From the NCBI GenBank assembly GCA_023014485.1, contig JAJOZX010000089.1, forward strand, positions 1,027,501-1,091,500: a stretch of DNA of 64,000 nt. The letters are read 5' to 3'. This document shows positions 1-7,644 of the stretch, piece by piece. Below the pieces are notes generated by a model that was not told where the DNA came from, made no database searches, and saw nothing but the letters and a program-made list of their open reading frames with translations. The first letter of the stretch is position 1. Each line of letters opens with the position of its first letter. The position numbers and the translations under genes are program-made. The DNA is from Bathynomus jamesi (Eukaryota; Arthropoda; Malacostraca; Isopoda; Cirolanidae).

Positions 1-105
1 CTGATATCCTCATTTCTTTCCTAGAAGATAAGTCTCGCTGTCCCAAGCTACTTCTGATGCGTGAGAATGACGGAAGCAGTGAAGAGACCGCTGTAAGTAA
101 TTTAA

Positions 106-150
106 GAGCGAGACCCAAACATTTACTTTGTTAATGTTTGGGTCTCGCTC
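106..150. repeat. Perfect 18-bp inverted repeat (hairpin)
   Basis: Arms 106-123 and 133-150 are exact reverse complements (GAGCGAGACCCAAACATT and its complement) around a 9-nt loop. No transposase or flanking duplication is visible, so this may be a MITE relic or a simple foldback. Confidence 0.8.
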
Positions 151-740
151 ATTCTTATTACGTGGAAACGCCGTTCTTCTCGGTATATCAAACACTGTAA
201 TTGTAACCCAACTTTGCAACCACATTCCTCCTCGTACAACCTCTTTCGTGCAATACTTTACACAATACAACCACATTCTTACAACCAGGATCGTACTATG
301 AAGGATCGTACTACTACCCGTGCAACTCCATTCATGCAACTACACTCACACAATACAGCTACACCCTTACCACACTTTTCAATCTGTACTACTGCTAATA
401 AGCCCTCCCAATCTTCCTGGAACTCAACTTAATCTTTCATTTAATTTGGGGGGAAACAACTCATAACTTGGAATTAGCGTTTATAATATAACGAACGGGT
501 CTGCGTTTGTTCTTACACCGAATCTCTGATATAACGCTTACACTCGAATTACTTTTACGCGTAACTCCTACATAACATATATAAGTTTTTATCAGTAACT
601 TTGACGTAACTGTGTAACTTTGCTTAATGTAACTTTAGCCTGTAATGTCGCTGTAATTTTTTTGTCAGTAATTTTCATATAACTTTTGCCTGTGTAACCT
701 TCTCTTGACGAACATGTACGCAAACAATATTTTCAATGGA
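151..740. other. No gene seen; degenerate short repeats
   Basis: Positions 215-370 are rich in CAAC/ACA-type words and 560-700 contain several diverged copies of GTAACTTT. No protein domain, RNA motif or element terminus is recognisable. Short open frames here look like chance. Confidence 0.5.
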
Positions 741-916
741 ACACACACACACACACACACACACACCACGTAATACAAATTTAATAATCGTACAATAGGA
801 ACAATACTTAGAAGTGTATATATATATATATATATATATATCGTAAAGAACGACGCTTGTATAGGAGAATATTCCGCGCAAGCGTCGTTCTTTACGTTAA
901 TTATACTGCGTGTTTG

Positions 917-960
<44 letters not shown>
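741..960. repeat. (AC)n and (TA)n tracts bracketing a hairpin-element fragment
   Basis: An (AC)13 tract lies at 741-766 and (TA)n tracts at about 818-841 and 922-959. Between them, 843-920 is a shortened copy of the hairpin part of the tRNA-like element described at 30624-31052. It has inverted AAAGAACGACGCTTG arms and the same run-out ending in TTTGCAGTT. Confidence 0.75.
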
Positions 961-1187
961 TACGTTCGAAATTATTAAGCAAATTACTTAAGGGAATTAC
1001 TTTACGTATAAGATCTGTGACACGTGGAACAGGTTACCTTCAGAAGTTGTGAACAGTTACTCTGTGGATCACTTCAAGAAAAGGTTAGACCAAATCTTGC
1101 ACACTATTTGAGGGTGTAGAAAATTTTCCGTGGCACCCGTTGTCATTGGTACCTCCTCGGTATGGGCCGCAAGGCCTTTTGAGGTAC

Positions 1188-1190
<3 letters not shown>

Positions 1191-1244
<54 letters not shown>
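1191..1244. repeat. (TC)n-(TA)n microsatellite
   Basis: A (TC) run of about 18 units passes directly into (TA)8, which abuts the terminal repeat of the next transposon. Confidence 0.9.
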
Positions 1245-1988
1245 CAGGGTGGGCGGAAAGTAGCTCACTATTTGGATTGGTAAAAAAATACGTATATTAT
1301 CCATTTATTTCAGAAGAAATAATATGAAAAGGTAGGCATACATGGTAGGTTTTCTCTAAAATTCAATGTGGGCTCCAACTCTTTCCACCAGCTTCTGGAG
1401 CCGCCCAGGAATGGCGTCCACTGACTTTAGCAGGAACTCCGGCGGGATGGAGGACATGACTTCCCGAATTCGGTCCTCCAGTTCTTCCAATGTCCTCGGT
1501 TTGGTGCGGTAGACTTCTTCCTTTACCCATCCCCCAAAGAAAGAAGTCGCACGGTGTCAAGTCGGGGCTCCTGGCTGGCCATTGATGTGGACCACGACGA
1601 CCCATCCAACGCCCAGGGAAGTGGGCATCCAGCCACTCACGGACAACAAGAGCGAAGTGCGGAGGGGCGCCATCTTGCATAAATATCAGATCGTCGATGT
1701 TCTCCCATGTAAAGGAAGAAGTCTACCGCACCAAACCGAGGACATTGGAAGAACTGGAGGACCGAATTCGGGAAGTCATGTCCTCCATCCCGCCGGAGTT
1801 CCTGCTAAAGTCAGTGGACGCCATTCCTGGGCGGCTCCAGAAGCTGGTGGAAAGAGTTGGAGCCCACATTGAATTTTAGAGAAAACCTACCATGTATACC
1901 TACCTTTTCATATTATTTCTTCTGAAATAAATGGATAATATACGTATTTTTTTACGAATCCAAAATAGGGAGCTACTTTCCGCCCACC

Positions 1989-1990
<2 letters not shown>
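1245..1990. mobile_element. Palindromic derivative of a DD41D Tc1/mariner element
   Basis: Both ends carry the same terminal repeat (left CAGGGTGGGCGGAAAG) next to TA. The repeat is unusually long: 1245-1526 and 1709-1990 are near-identical reverse complements of about 282 bp, each containing the 3' end of the transposase gene. The 180-bp centre (1527-1708) keeps the second and third catalytic region on the minus strand. One half of the parent was evidently replaced by an inverted copy of the other, giving a foldback form that cannot encode a transposase. Few mismatches separate the arms, which suggests recent formation. Confidence 0.85.
1356..1680 (-). pseudogene. Tc1/mariner (DD41D) transposase, C-terminal fragment
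   Basis: Transposases of this group cut and paste by an RNase H-fold DDE/D nuclease. The minus strand reads QDGAPPHF, then WPARSPDLTPCDFFLWG. There are 41 residues between the D of QDG and the D of PCDF, which matches the DD41D (rosa-type) spacing. A frameshift follows FFLWG near 1530. The remainder of the C-terminus (EEVYRTKPRTLEEL through VGAHIEF, then TAG) continues in another frame to 1356. The DNA-binding half and first aspartate are missing. The same C-terminus is repeated on the plus strand at 1709-1879. Confidence 0.8.
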
Positions 1991-2024
<34 letters not shown>

Positions 2025-2058
2025 ATTATTTCACGAAAGTAACACGTCAAAAATATTT

Positions 2059-2190
2059 ATGATGAATAAAACCACGAAGGAAAGGAACACAAAATGGTGC
2101 TCAAGCTCTTTTGTCTAATGACATCCTCAGGAACACTGAAGTACATAAAAGGGTGACAGCCTATATATAGGTTACAGAAAGAAAAAAAAA
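2059..2190 (-). repeat. Penelope-like terminal repeat, inverted copy
   Basis: This segment is the reverse complement of 3205-3333 with few mismatches. On the minus strand it contains a hammerhead-like core at 2108-2130. It resembles the promoter-ribozyme ends of the Penelope-like elements at 24.8 and 33.1 kb in having CTGANGA, then a short hairpin, then GAAA, followed by a run into (TA)n. No GIY-YIG or reverse transcriptase is seen between the two copies, so assignment to Penelope is inference. Confidence 0.55.
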
Positions 2191-2222
2191 GAAAAAGAAA
2201 AATAAATAATATATATCTATAT

Positions 2223-2264
<42 letters not shown>

Positions 2265-2268
<4 letters not shown>

Positions 2269-2506
2269 ATAAACGGAGAAGTAAAAATAAAAATTAAAAA
2301 TTAAAGGATTAACAGAGAGGCATACATCGAAACTTAACCAAAAAAGGCAGTGTGTTGAAACCCGGGCAGATTTCCAGTATAAATTTGTATTTTTATAATT
2401 CATTTGATCTTGTGCTAAAAATCGATATTTTTTCCTTACAAATCTGTATGCCTCTCTGTTAATCCTTTAATTTTTAATTTTTATTTTTACTTCTCCGTTT
2501 ATTGCA
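2265..2506. repeat. Perfect 61-bp inverted repeat
   Basis: Arms 2265-2325 and 2446-2506 appear to be exact reverse complements (outer end TGCAATAAACGGAGAAG), separated by about 120 bp of AT-rich sequence. It lies between the inverted Penelope-like termini and is flanked by (TA)n. No coding signal is seen. Confidence 0.85.
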
Positions 2507-2532
2507 TATATATATATATAATATATATTATA

Positions 2533-2568
<36 letters not shown>

Positions 2569-2645
2569 TGTATGTATGTATGTATGTATATATATATATA
2601 TATATTATATACTGTATATATATATAGATACTGTATATATATATA

Positions 2646-2694
<49 letters not shown>
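2507..2694. repeat. (TA)n / (TATG)n compound microsatellite
   Basis: TA repeats pass into about a dozen TATG units (2541-2590) and back to TA with scattered TACTG interruptions. Open frames through this tract are artefacts of simple sequence. Confidence 0.95.
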
Positions 2695-3158
2695 CTGCAA
2701 TGACCGCGCAGTATATAAATGAATAGAAACGACATAAGTGTTAAGGAACGTTTCTGCACACGAGGAGGAGAGATAACGAATAATGAAAAATGAGGCGAAC
2801 CGCCCGGGAATCGAACCCAGGGCCTTCCAATTTTCATTATTCGTTATCTCTCCTCCTCGTGGGCAGAAACGTTCCTTAACACTTATGTCGTTTCTATTCA
2901 TTTATATACTGCGCGGTCATTGCAGTTATATGCGCATATTCACGATTTGCGAGGGTGCCCTCTCAGGGCATTGGTTTCTGCCCTATGTGGGAGAATTTCG
3001 ATTTGTGATTGAGTGAGGTCCGTAGCATAATGGTAGAGCGTCCAACCGGCAATTGGAAGGCCTGGGTTCGATTCCCGGGCGGTTCGCCTCATTTTTCATT
3101 ATTCGTTATCTCTCCTCCTCGTGTGCAGAAACGTTCCTTAACACTTATGTCGTTTCTA

Positions 3159-3162
<4 letters not shown>
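2695..3162 (+). mobile_element. tRNA-like tailed-hairpin element (SINE-like), copy 1
   Basis: In order, the element has four parts. First is a hairpin (2695-2926) with arms read as GAATAGAAACGACATAAGTG and its complement. Second is a spacer of about 95 nt (GAGGGTGCCCTCTCAGGGC). Third is a tRNA-like module (3016-3083). Fourth is a tail of about 70 nt (3095-3162) that repeats the hairpin arm and runs into (TA)n. The first hairpin arm also contains a truncated antisense copy of the tRNA-like 3' half (2797-2832). The same order occurs at 30624-31052 in diverged sequence, so this is a real family. It would depend on another element's enzymes, as SINEs do, but the internal position of the tRNA-like part is unusual. 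Confidence 0.7.
3016..3083 (+). ncRNA. tRNA-like module with A and B boxes (not a tRNA gene)
   Basis: An A box (TAGCATAATGG, 3023-3033) and a B box (GGTTCGATTCC, 3065-3075) match the RNA polymerase III consensus. A TCCAA/TTGGA stem with a seven-base CCGGCAA loop and a CTGGG/CCCGG T-stem can be drawn. The acceptor stem pairs poorly, U33 is replaced by C, and both flanks are repetitive, so this is a SINE promoter rather than a working tRNA. Confidence 0.7.
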
Positions 3163-3192
<30 letters not shown>

Positions 3193-3204
3193 TTTCTTTT
3201 TTTT

Positions 3205-3333
3205 TTTTCTTTCTGTAACCTATATATAGGCTGTCACCCTTTTATGTACTTCAGTGTTCCTGAGGATGTCATTAGACGAAAGCGCTTGAGCACCATTTTG
3301 TGTTTCCTTTCCTTTGTGGTTTTATTCATCATA
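3205..3333 (+). repeat. Penelope-like terminal repeat with hammerhead-like core
   Basis: This is the partner of 2059-2190 in opposite orientation. A hammerhead-like core spans 3260-3283: CTGAGGA, an extra U, GUC-AUUA-GAC, then GAAAGC. It runs into (TA)n at 3331. Confidence 0.55.
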
Positions 3334-3389
3334 TATATATATATATATATACACACACGAGTATATATATATATATATATACACACACA

Positions 3390-4735
3390 CGAGGTGTATT
3401 CAGAAAGTTCCCGAACTGTTTATGCTGCGCGCGCATCACATGACGCGTCATGTGATGCATGTTTTAAATAAATAAAAATAATAATGTGACTCAGTCTGTG
3501 CCCAAAGACGGTTACCGCTTGTTGATATCGTATTTTGTTCTCGCGATATTTACTGTTTTGTGAAGTCATTTTGTGTGTTTTGTCGCATTTTGTGTATTTG
3601 AATAATGGCTACAGTTGAAGAACAACGTGTGTACATAAAATTTTGCGTTAAGCTGGGCAAGACTGCTTCTGAAACTCATGCCATACTGAACACAGCATTT
3701 GGCAATGACGCCTTAAGCTTAAGTCGGACAACCACTTTTGAGTGGCACAAGCGCTTTAAGGAAGGCCGAACGTCGACGGAGGACGATGTAAGGGTGGGAC
3801 GACCTTCCACTTCAAGAACTGATGACACTGTTGCTCGTGTTCATGAAATGATTCGAGGGAACGTAGACTGACAGTCAGGGAAGTCGCAGACGAAATGGAC
3901 ATTTCGATAGGATCATGCCACACCATACTCGGAGAGAATTTGGGGATGCGTCGTGTGTCAACCAAATTTGTGCCATGACTCTTAACTGCCGAGCAGAAAG
4001 AGCAACGTGTTGTTGTCTCAAGACCTCCTTCAACGTGCCAAACTTGAAAATTTTCTCAAAAAAAAAACTATCGTTACGGGTAACGAGACGTGGGTGTACG
4101 GGTATGACGTTGAAACAAGACAGCAGTCATGGCAATGGAAATGCGCGACGTGCCCGAGACCGAAAAAAGCATTGCAAGTCCGATCGAATGTGAAGGCAAT
4201 GCTGGTCGTTTTTTTCGATTACTACGGACTCGTTCATTACGAATTTGTCCCTGGAGGTCAAACAGTTAACCAACAGTTTTATTTGAAACTACTGAAGAGC
4301 GTGCGAGACGCAGTAAGGAGAAAACGGCCTGAAAGCTGGAACGCAGGAACGTGGATGTTGCACCATGACAATGCACCCGCACACAGAGCGTTGTCAATTC
4401 AGCACTACCTGGCGAAGCACAACGTCGTAGTCGTTCCCCAGCCCCCGTATTCTCCAGATCTGTCCCCGGCAGACTTTTTTCTTTTCCCCAAACTTAAATT
4501 TGCATTGAAAGGTCGAAGATTTCAGTGTGGAAGAAATTATTCAAAATGCAACAAACGAACTTAAAGTGGTTAGGAATACGGCCTACCACGAATGTTTTCT
4601 AAAGTGGAAACGCCGTTGGGAGCGATGTATAGCTGCACAAAGAGACTACTTTGAAGGGGACAACATCAATTTGATCGTAAGTGTTACCAGAAAGTTTTTG
4701 TGGGATCAGTCCGGGAACTTTTTGAACACACCTCG
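3390..4735 (+). mobile_element. Mariner (DD34D) element
   Basis: Terminal inverted repeats are about 28 bp (left CGAGGTGTATTCAGAAAG, right complement CGAGGTGTGTTCAAAAAG) with three mismatches. Total length is 1346 bp, usual for mariners. The right end abuts TATATA. Only 8 bp separates it from the next transposon at 4744. Confidence 0.9.
3605..4735 (+). pseudogene. Mariner transposase, inactivated
   Basis: The protein begins MATVEEQRVYIKFCV at 3605 with the N-terminal paired HTH region, including GRPSTSRTDD. Catalytic motifs follow: VTGNETWVYGYD (first), HHDNAPAHR (second) and YSPDLSPADFFLF (third), with 34 residues between the last two aspartates. The first catalytic aspartate, normally in GDE, is asparagine (GNE). 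There are frameshifts near 3868, near 4005 and near 4525, and a stop in place of an expected residue after KFVP (about 3975). It is an ordinary dead mariner copy. I see no sign of fusion to a host domain. Confidence 0.9.
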
Positions 4736-4873
4736 TATATATACAGTGTGTCCGTAAAGTCATGGTGGGATTTTAAATAGCTATATTATTGCAACGAAAC
4801 ATGATAATGAGATGAAACAATGCCAAATTGAAGAACAACTCTCAAAGTTGTATCTCGTAGTTAGTCTAGGCTA

Positions 4874-5440
4874 AGCTTAACCTTTATCTCGTAGTTAGTC
4901 TAGGCTGTCCACATGCCTATGTTGAACATGAGCGTAATAGCCCGAAAGTTAATGTGTGGTGTGCTCTAGCACGAGATCGAGTGATTGGCCCATTTTTCTT
5001 CGCGGAACCCACTGTGACGTCACACAACTACCTCGCTATGTTGGAACATTTTGCAGTACCCCAATTTATTGACAATAATGTCATCTTTCAGCAAGATGGT
5101 GCTCCTCCGCACTATGCCAACGTTGTTCGAGAATTCCTTAATGAAAAATTTCCACAGAGATGGATAGGAAGAGGAGGATGGAAGCCATGGCCTCCACGCT
5201 CTCCGGACCTGACACCTTTGGACTTTTATTTGTGGGGTTACGTCAAGCAAAGCGTGTACAGTGTACCCATTAGGGATATTCATCACTTGCACGAGCGAAT
5301 CACGGAAGCTATCGCATCCTCACTCCTGATGTTCTTGGGCGTGTGTGGCTGGAATTGAATCACCGCCTAGATGTCTGCAGGGCTACCAGAGACCGCCTAG
5401 ATGTCTGCAGGGCTACCAGAGGAGCCCATATCGAACTACG
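4874..5440 (+). pseudogene. DD41D transposase, 5'-truncated
   Basis: Readable protein starts at about HAYVEHERNSPKVNVW and continues through VIFQQDGAPPHYANVV and WPPRSPDLTPLDFYLWG. I count 41 residues between the aspartates of QQD and PLDF. The DNA-binding region and first catalytic aspartate are absent. A frameshift near 5340 precedes the conserved C-terminal LELNHRLDVCRATRG region, which also carries an exact 30-bp tandem duplication. Confidence 0.85.
5362..5421. repeat. Exact 30-bp tandem duplication in transposase 3' end
   Basis: Units 5362-5391 and 5392-5421 are identical (begin ACCGCCTAGATGTCTGCAGG). The duplication adds ten codons without changing frame. Confidence 0.95.
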
Positions 5441-5527
5441 TTAAATAAAGTTATTCTTTTAGAGTTGTTCTTCAATTTGCCTTTTTTTCATCTCATTATC
5501 ATGTTTCGTTGCAATAATATAGCTATA

Positions 5528-6913
5528 CTGGTCAAAAAAAGAAACGCAATTAGCTTGCATATGGTGTAAAATTTAAGTTGTTAGTGGTATTATCACAGTT
5601 TCAAGATTATGGTTAAATGTTTGTTCAAATCTTTTAAAGCCACTTAGTGCATGTTTTTAAACCTGACTAATCCCGGCTAAGACTCCATTTTGTTACAAAC
5701 AATAAACAGAGATTAAATTGAATGTATTCTTTATGAAGGCATGCATTTTTTCTTTGACTTCACAGAATACACACTGCCCGTTGAGAAAACCAAACTTTTT
5801 CCCGCGATTGAGGCATGCCACGACTCTCAGAGGTCAACAGAGGTCGTGCCTTGGGCATGTTGGATGCAGGCATGTCTGCTGTCCAAGTTGCACAACGAAT
5901 GCATGTGCATCCCAGCACAATCTCTAGGCTTGTTAGACGGTACAATGCCACAGGACCTGCCAAGACGTGGGCGACCTCGTGTGACGACCCAACGCCAGGA
6001 TCGCCACATTGTACTGCAGCACCTGCTTCATCGGCAGCGGAATGCTGATCAGACAGCCAGAGAGACACCTGGTATCCACAACAACAGAATTAGTGACCAG
6101 ACCGTCAGAAACCGACTCCGTAATGCAGGACTCCGATCCCGCAGGCCTTACAGAGGTCCTTTTCTCACTGATGCAAGAAGGCAACGACGCCTGCAATGGG
6201 CCTATCAGCACCGTGACTGGACACAAAGAATGTGGAACCAAGTCCTCTTTTCTGACGAGTCTCGCTTCAGACTGTCCAATTCTGATGGCCGTGTCAGGGT
6301 ATACAGACGACCAGGGGAGCGATACTCAGATGCTGCAGTAGTGGAGCATGACAGATGGAGAGGACCAAGTGTCATGGTTTGGGCAGGAATTGCCTTTGCT
6401 TCATGAACTGAGCTGGTGGTTGTTGATGGCGCTCTGACTGCCCAGCGCTACAGGGATGAGATTCTTCACCCACATGTTCTTCCATTCATGAGGCAACATC
6501 CAGAATTGGTGCTCCTGCAACAGGACAATGCCAGACCTCATGCAGCCAGGATAGTGCAGGCGTACCTGCAGGGACAACAGGTGCAGACCTTACCATGGCC
6601 AGCCTTCAGCCCAGACATGTCACCGATAGAGCACGCATGGGATGAACTTGAACGGCGAGTTCGCAGACGTCAGCATCAGCCGCAGAACATCAGGGAACTG
6701 ACCAATGCAATTATTGAAGAGTGGAGGGCCATCCCTGTTGCTTTCCTGCAGAGACTGTTGAGGTCGATGAGGGCCAGACTCCAAGCCTGCATTGTGGCTA
6801 GGGGTGGCCATACGCGTTATTGACTGTTTGTTATGTTAAAGAATCATTTACTATATACTGAGTCCTCATGTTTGTTAATAAATCTCAAAAATTGCGTTTC
6901 TTTTTTTGACCAG
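5528..6913 (+). mobile_element. Tc1-like (DD34E) transposon nested in a DD41D element
   Basis: The first 24 bp (CTGGTCAAAAAAAGAAACGC...) and the last 24 bp are perfect inverted repeats, flanked by TA at 5526-5527 and 6914-6915. The element is 1386 bp and inserted after the host element lost part of its gene. Confidence 0.95.
5815..6823 (+). pseudogene. Tc1-like transposase with one frameshift and one stop
   Basis: The start MPRLSEVNRGRALGMLDAGM lies 287 bp inside the left end and is followed by the helix-turn-helix region (VHPSTISRLVRRYNATG). A frameshift at about 5935-5950 leads into the frame with GRPRVTTQRQDR, a linker to the catalytic domain. LFSDESRFRL, LLQQDNARPHAAR and SPDMSPIEHAWDELER supply D, D and E with 34 residues between the last two. 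A TGA at 6404-6406 interrupts GIAFAS/TELVVVDG. The C-terminus ends ARGGHTRY. Two lesions only, so this copy is fairly young. Confidence 0.92.
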
Positions 6914-7036
6914 TATATTTAAAATCCCACCATGACTTTACGGACATACTGTATACAGTATATTGAATAAAACTAAAAATAGCGTAGAACACTTAAAGAA
7001 ACACGTCTAAACACACATTTTCTCCTCGTATTTTAA

Positions 7037-7108
7037 CCCTTTAACTCTGGGGGACGTATGTGATACGTCCCCCGGTTGTATGTCGGGACACCCCCCAGAG
7101 TTAAAGGA
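7037..7108. mobile_element. 72-bp MITE with TTAA target duplication
   Basis: Ends are CCCTTTAACTCTGGGGG and its near-perfect complement, flanked by TTAA at 7033-7036 and 7109-7112. An inner palindrome (GGGGGACGTATGTGATACGT) fills most of the interior. TTAA plus a CCCTTT start suggests piggyBac mobilisation, which is inference. Confidence 0.65.
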
Positions 7109-7192
7109 TTAAACACTTTCAAGGCTGCATATGTTCCTTTTGCAATTTATAATTTTTTACAGTTTTCGAAATTTAACAATTGAGATAGGATG

Positions 7193-7237
7193 TTGGATTA
7201 TGATCTATTGGATTATGATCTATTGGATTATGATCTA
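7193..7237. repeat. Three exact 15-bp tandem repeats
   Basis: TTGGATTATGATCTA occurs three times head to tail. Nothing else is recognised in 7113-7500. Confidence 0.95.
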
Positions 7238-7506
7238 CGTGTGACTGAGGTTAAATGAAAAGCAAAAATTACAATTCCGTCCTTTTTACTTGTGAAACAA
7301 AATATATTTTAAGCGAAAACCTTAAAAATTAACGGAGAAAAACTTGCTTTACTAAATTTAAGAATAGCAAATCACACATTTCCACATTTAAATTAAGGGA
7401 ACTCCAAACATTCTTTGGGACATTGATTAAGACAGATTTTTATGTAATCTAACTTAAAATGCGGATTTATCACTCGATACTTAGTCTGCTCGACTTCAAT
7501 AAACTG

Positions 7507-7582
7507 TAGGGTGATACAAAAAGGTGTTCCCCAAAAATGTGAAATAAATTATTTTTGGAACGCCTTTTTCGGATTACCCTGT
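7507..7582. mobile_element. Very short MITE-like inverted repeat
   Basis: The left side reads TAGGGTGATACAAAAAGGTG and the right complement TACAGGGTAATCCGAAAAAG. These are imperfect arms of about 28 bp around a loop of about 20 bp, next to TA. It is reminiscent of Tc1/mariner-type ends but has no coding content. Confidence 0.5.
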
Positions 7583-7644
7583 ATTTTAGAGAACACTGTG
7601 TAAAGTTTGTAGTATAAGACAACTATTTATGATGTAAGCTATAA

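Larger units (their letters stand above)
4744..6951 (+). mobile_element. DD41D Tc1/mariner element interrupted by a Tc1 insertion
   Basis: Terminal repeats begin CAGTGTGTCCGTAAAGTCAT on the left and CAGTATGTCCGTAAAGTCAT on the right complement, with TA on both outer sides. A Tc1 element (5528-6913) sits in the right terminal region at a TA. Removing it and one TA rejoins the right arm so that it mirrors the left arm through ATAGCTATATTATTGC. Without the insert the element is only about 820 bp, so it had already lost the 5' half of its gene. Confidence 0.9.

Noticed and set aside
665..982. Open frames full of YIYIY or VCVCV
   Set aside because: They are translations of (TA)n, (AC)n and (TC)n tracts, as at 2540-2837, 24726-25136, 32281-32547 and 52996-53239.
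1582..1872. 96-codon plus-strand frame in the hairpin element
   Set aside because: It is out of frame with the transposase C-terminus and exists only because the arms are inverted copies.
3016..3083. Functional tRNA gene
   Set aside because: The acceptor stem pairs poorly, C replaces U33, and the same module lies in a repeated element elsewhere.
3605..4735. Domesticated SETMAR-like gene
   Set aside because: The protein is a plain mariner transposase within its own terminal repeats, with stops and frameshifts and no SET domain.
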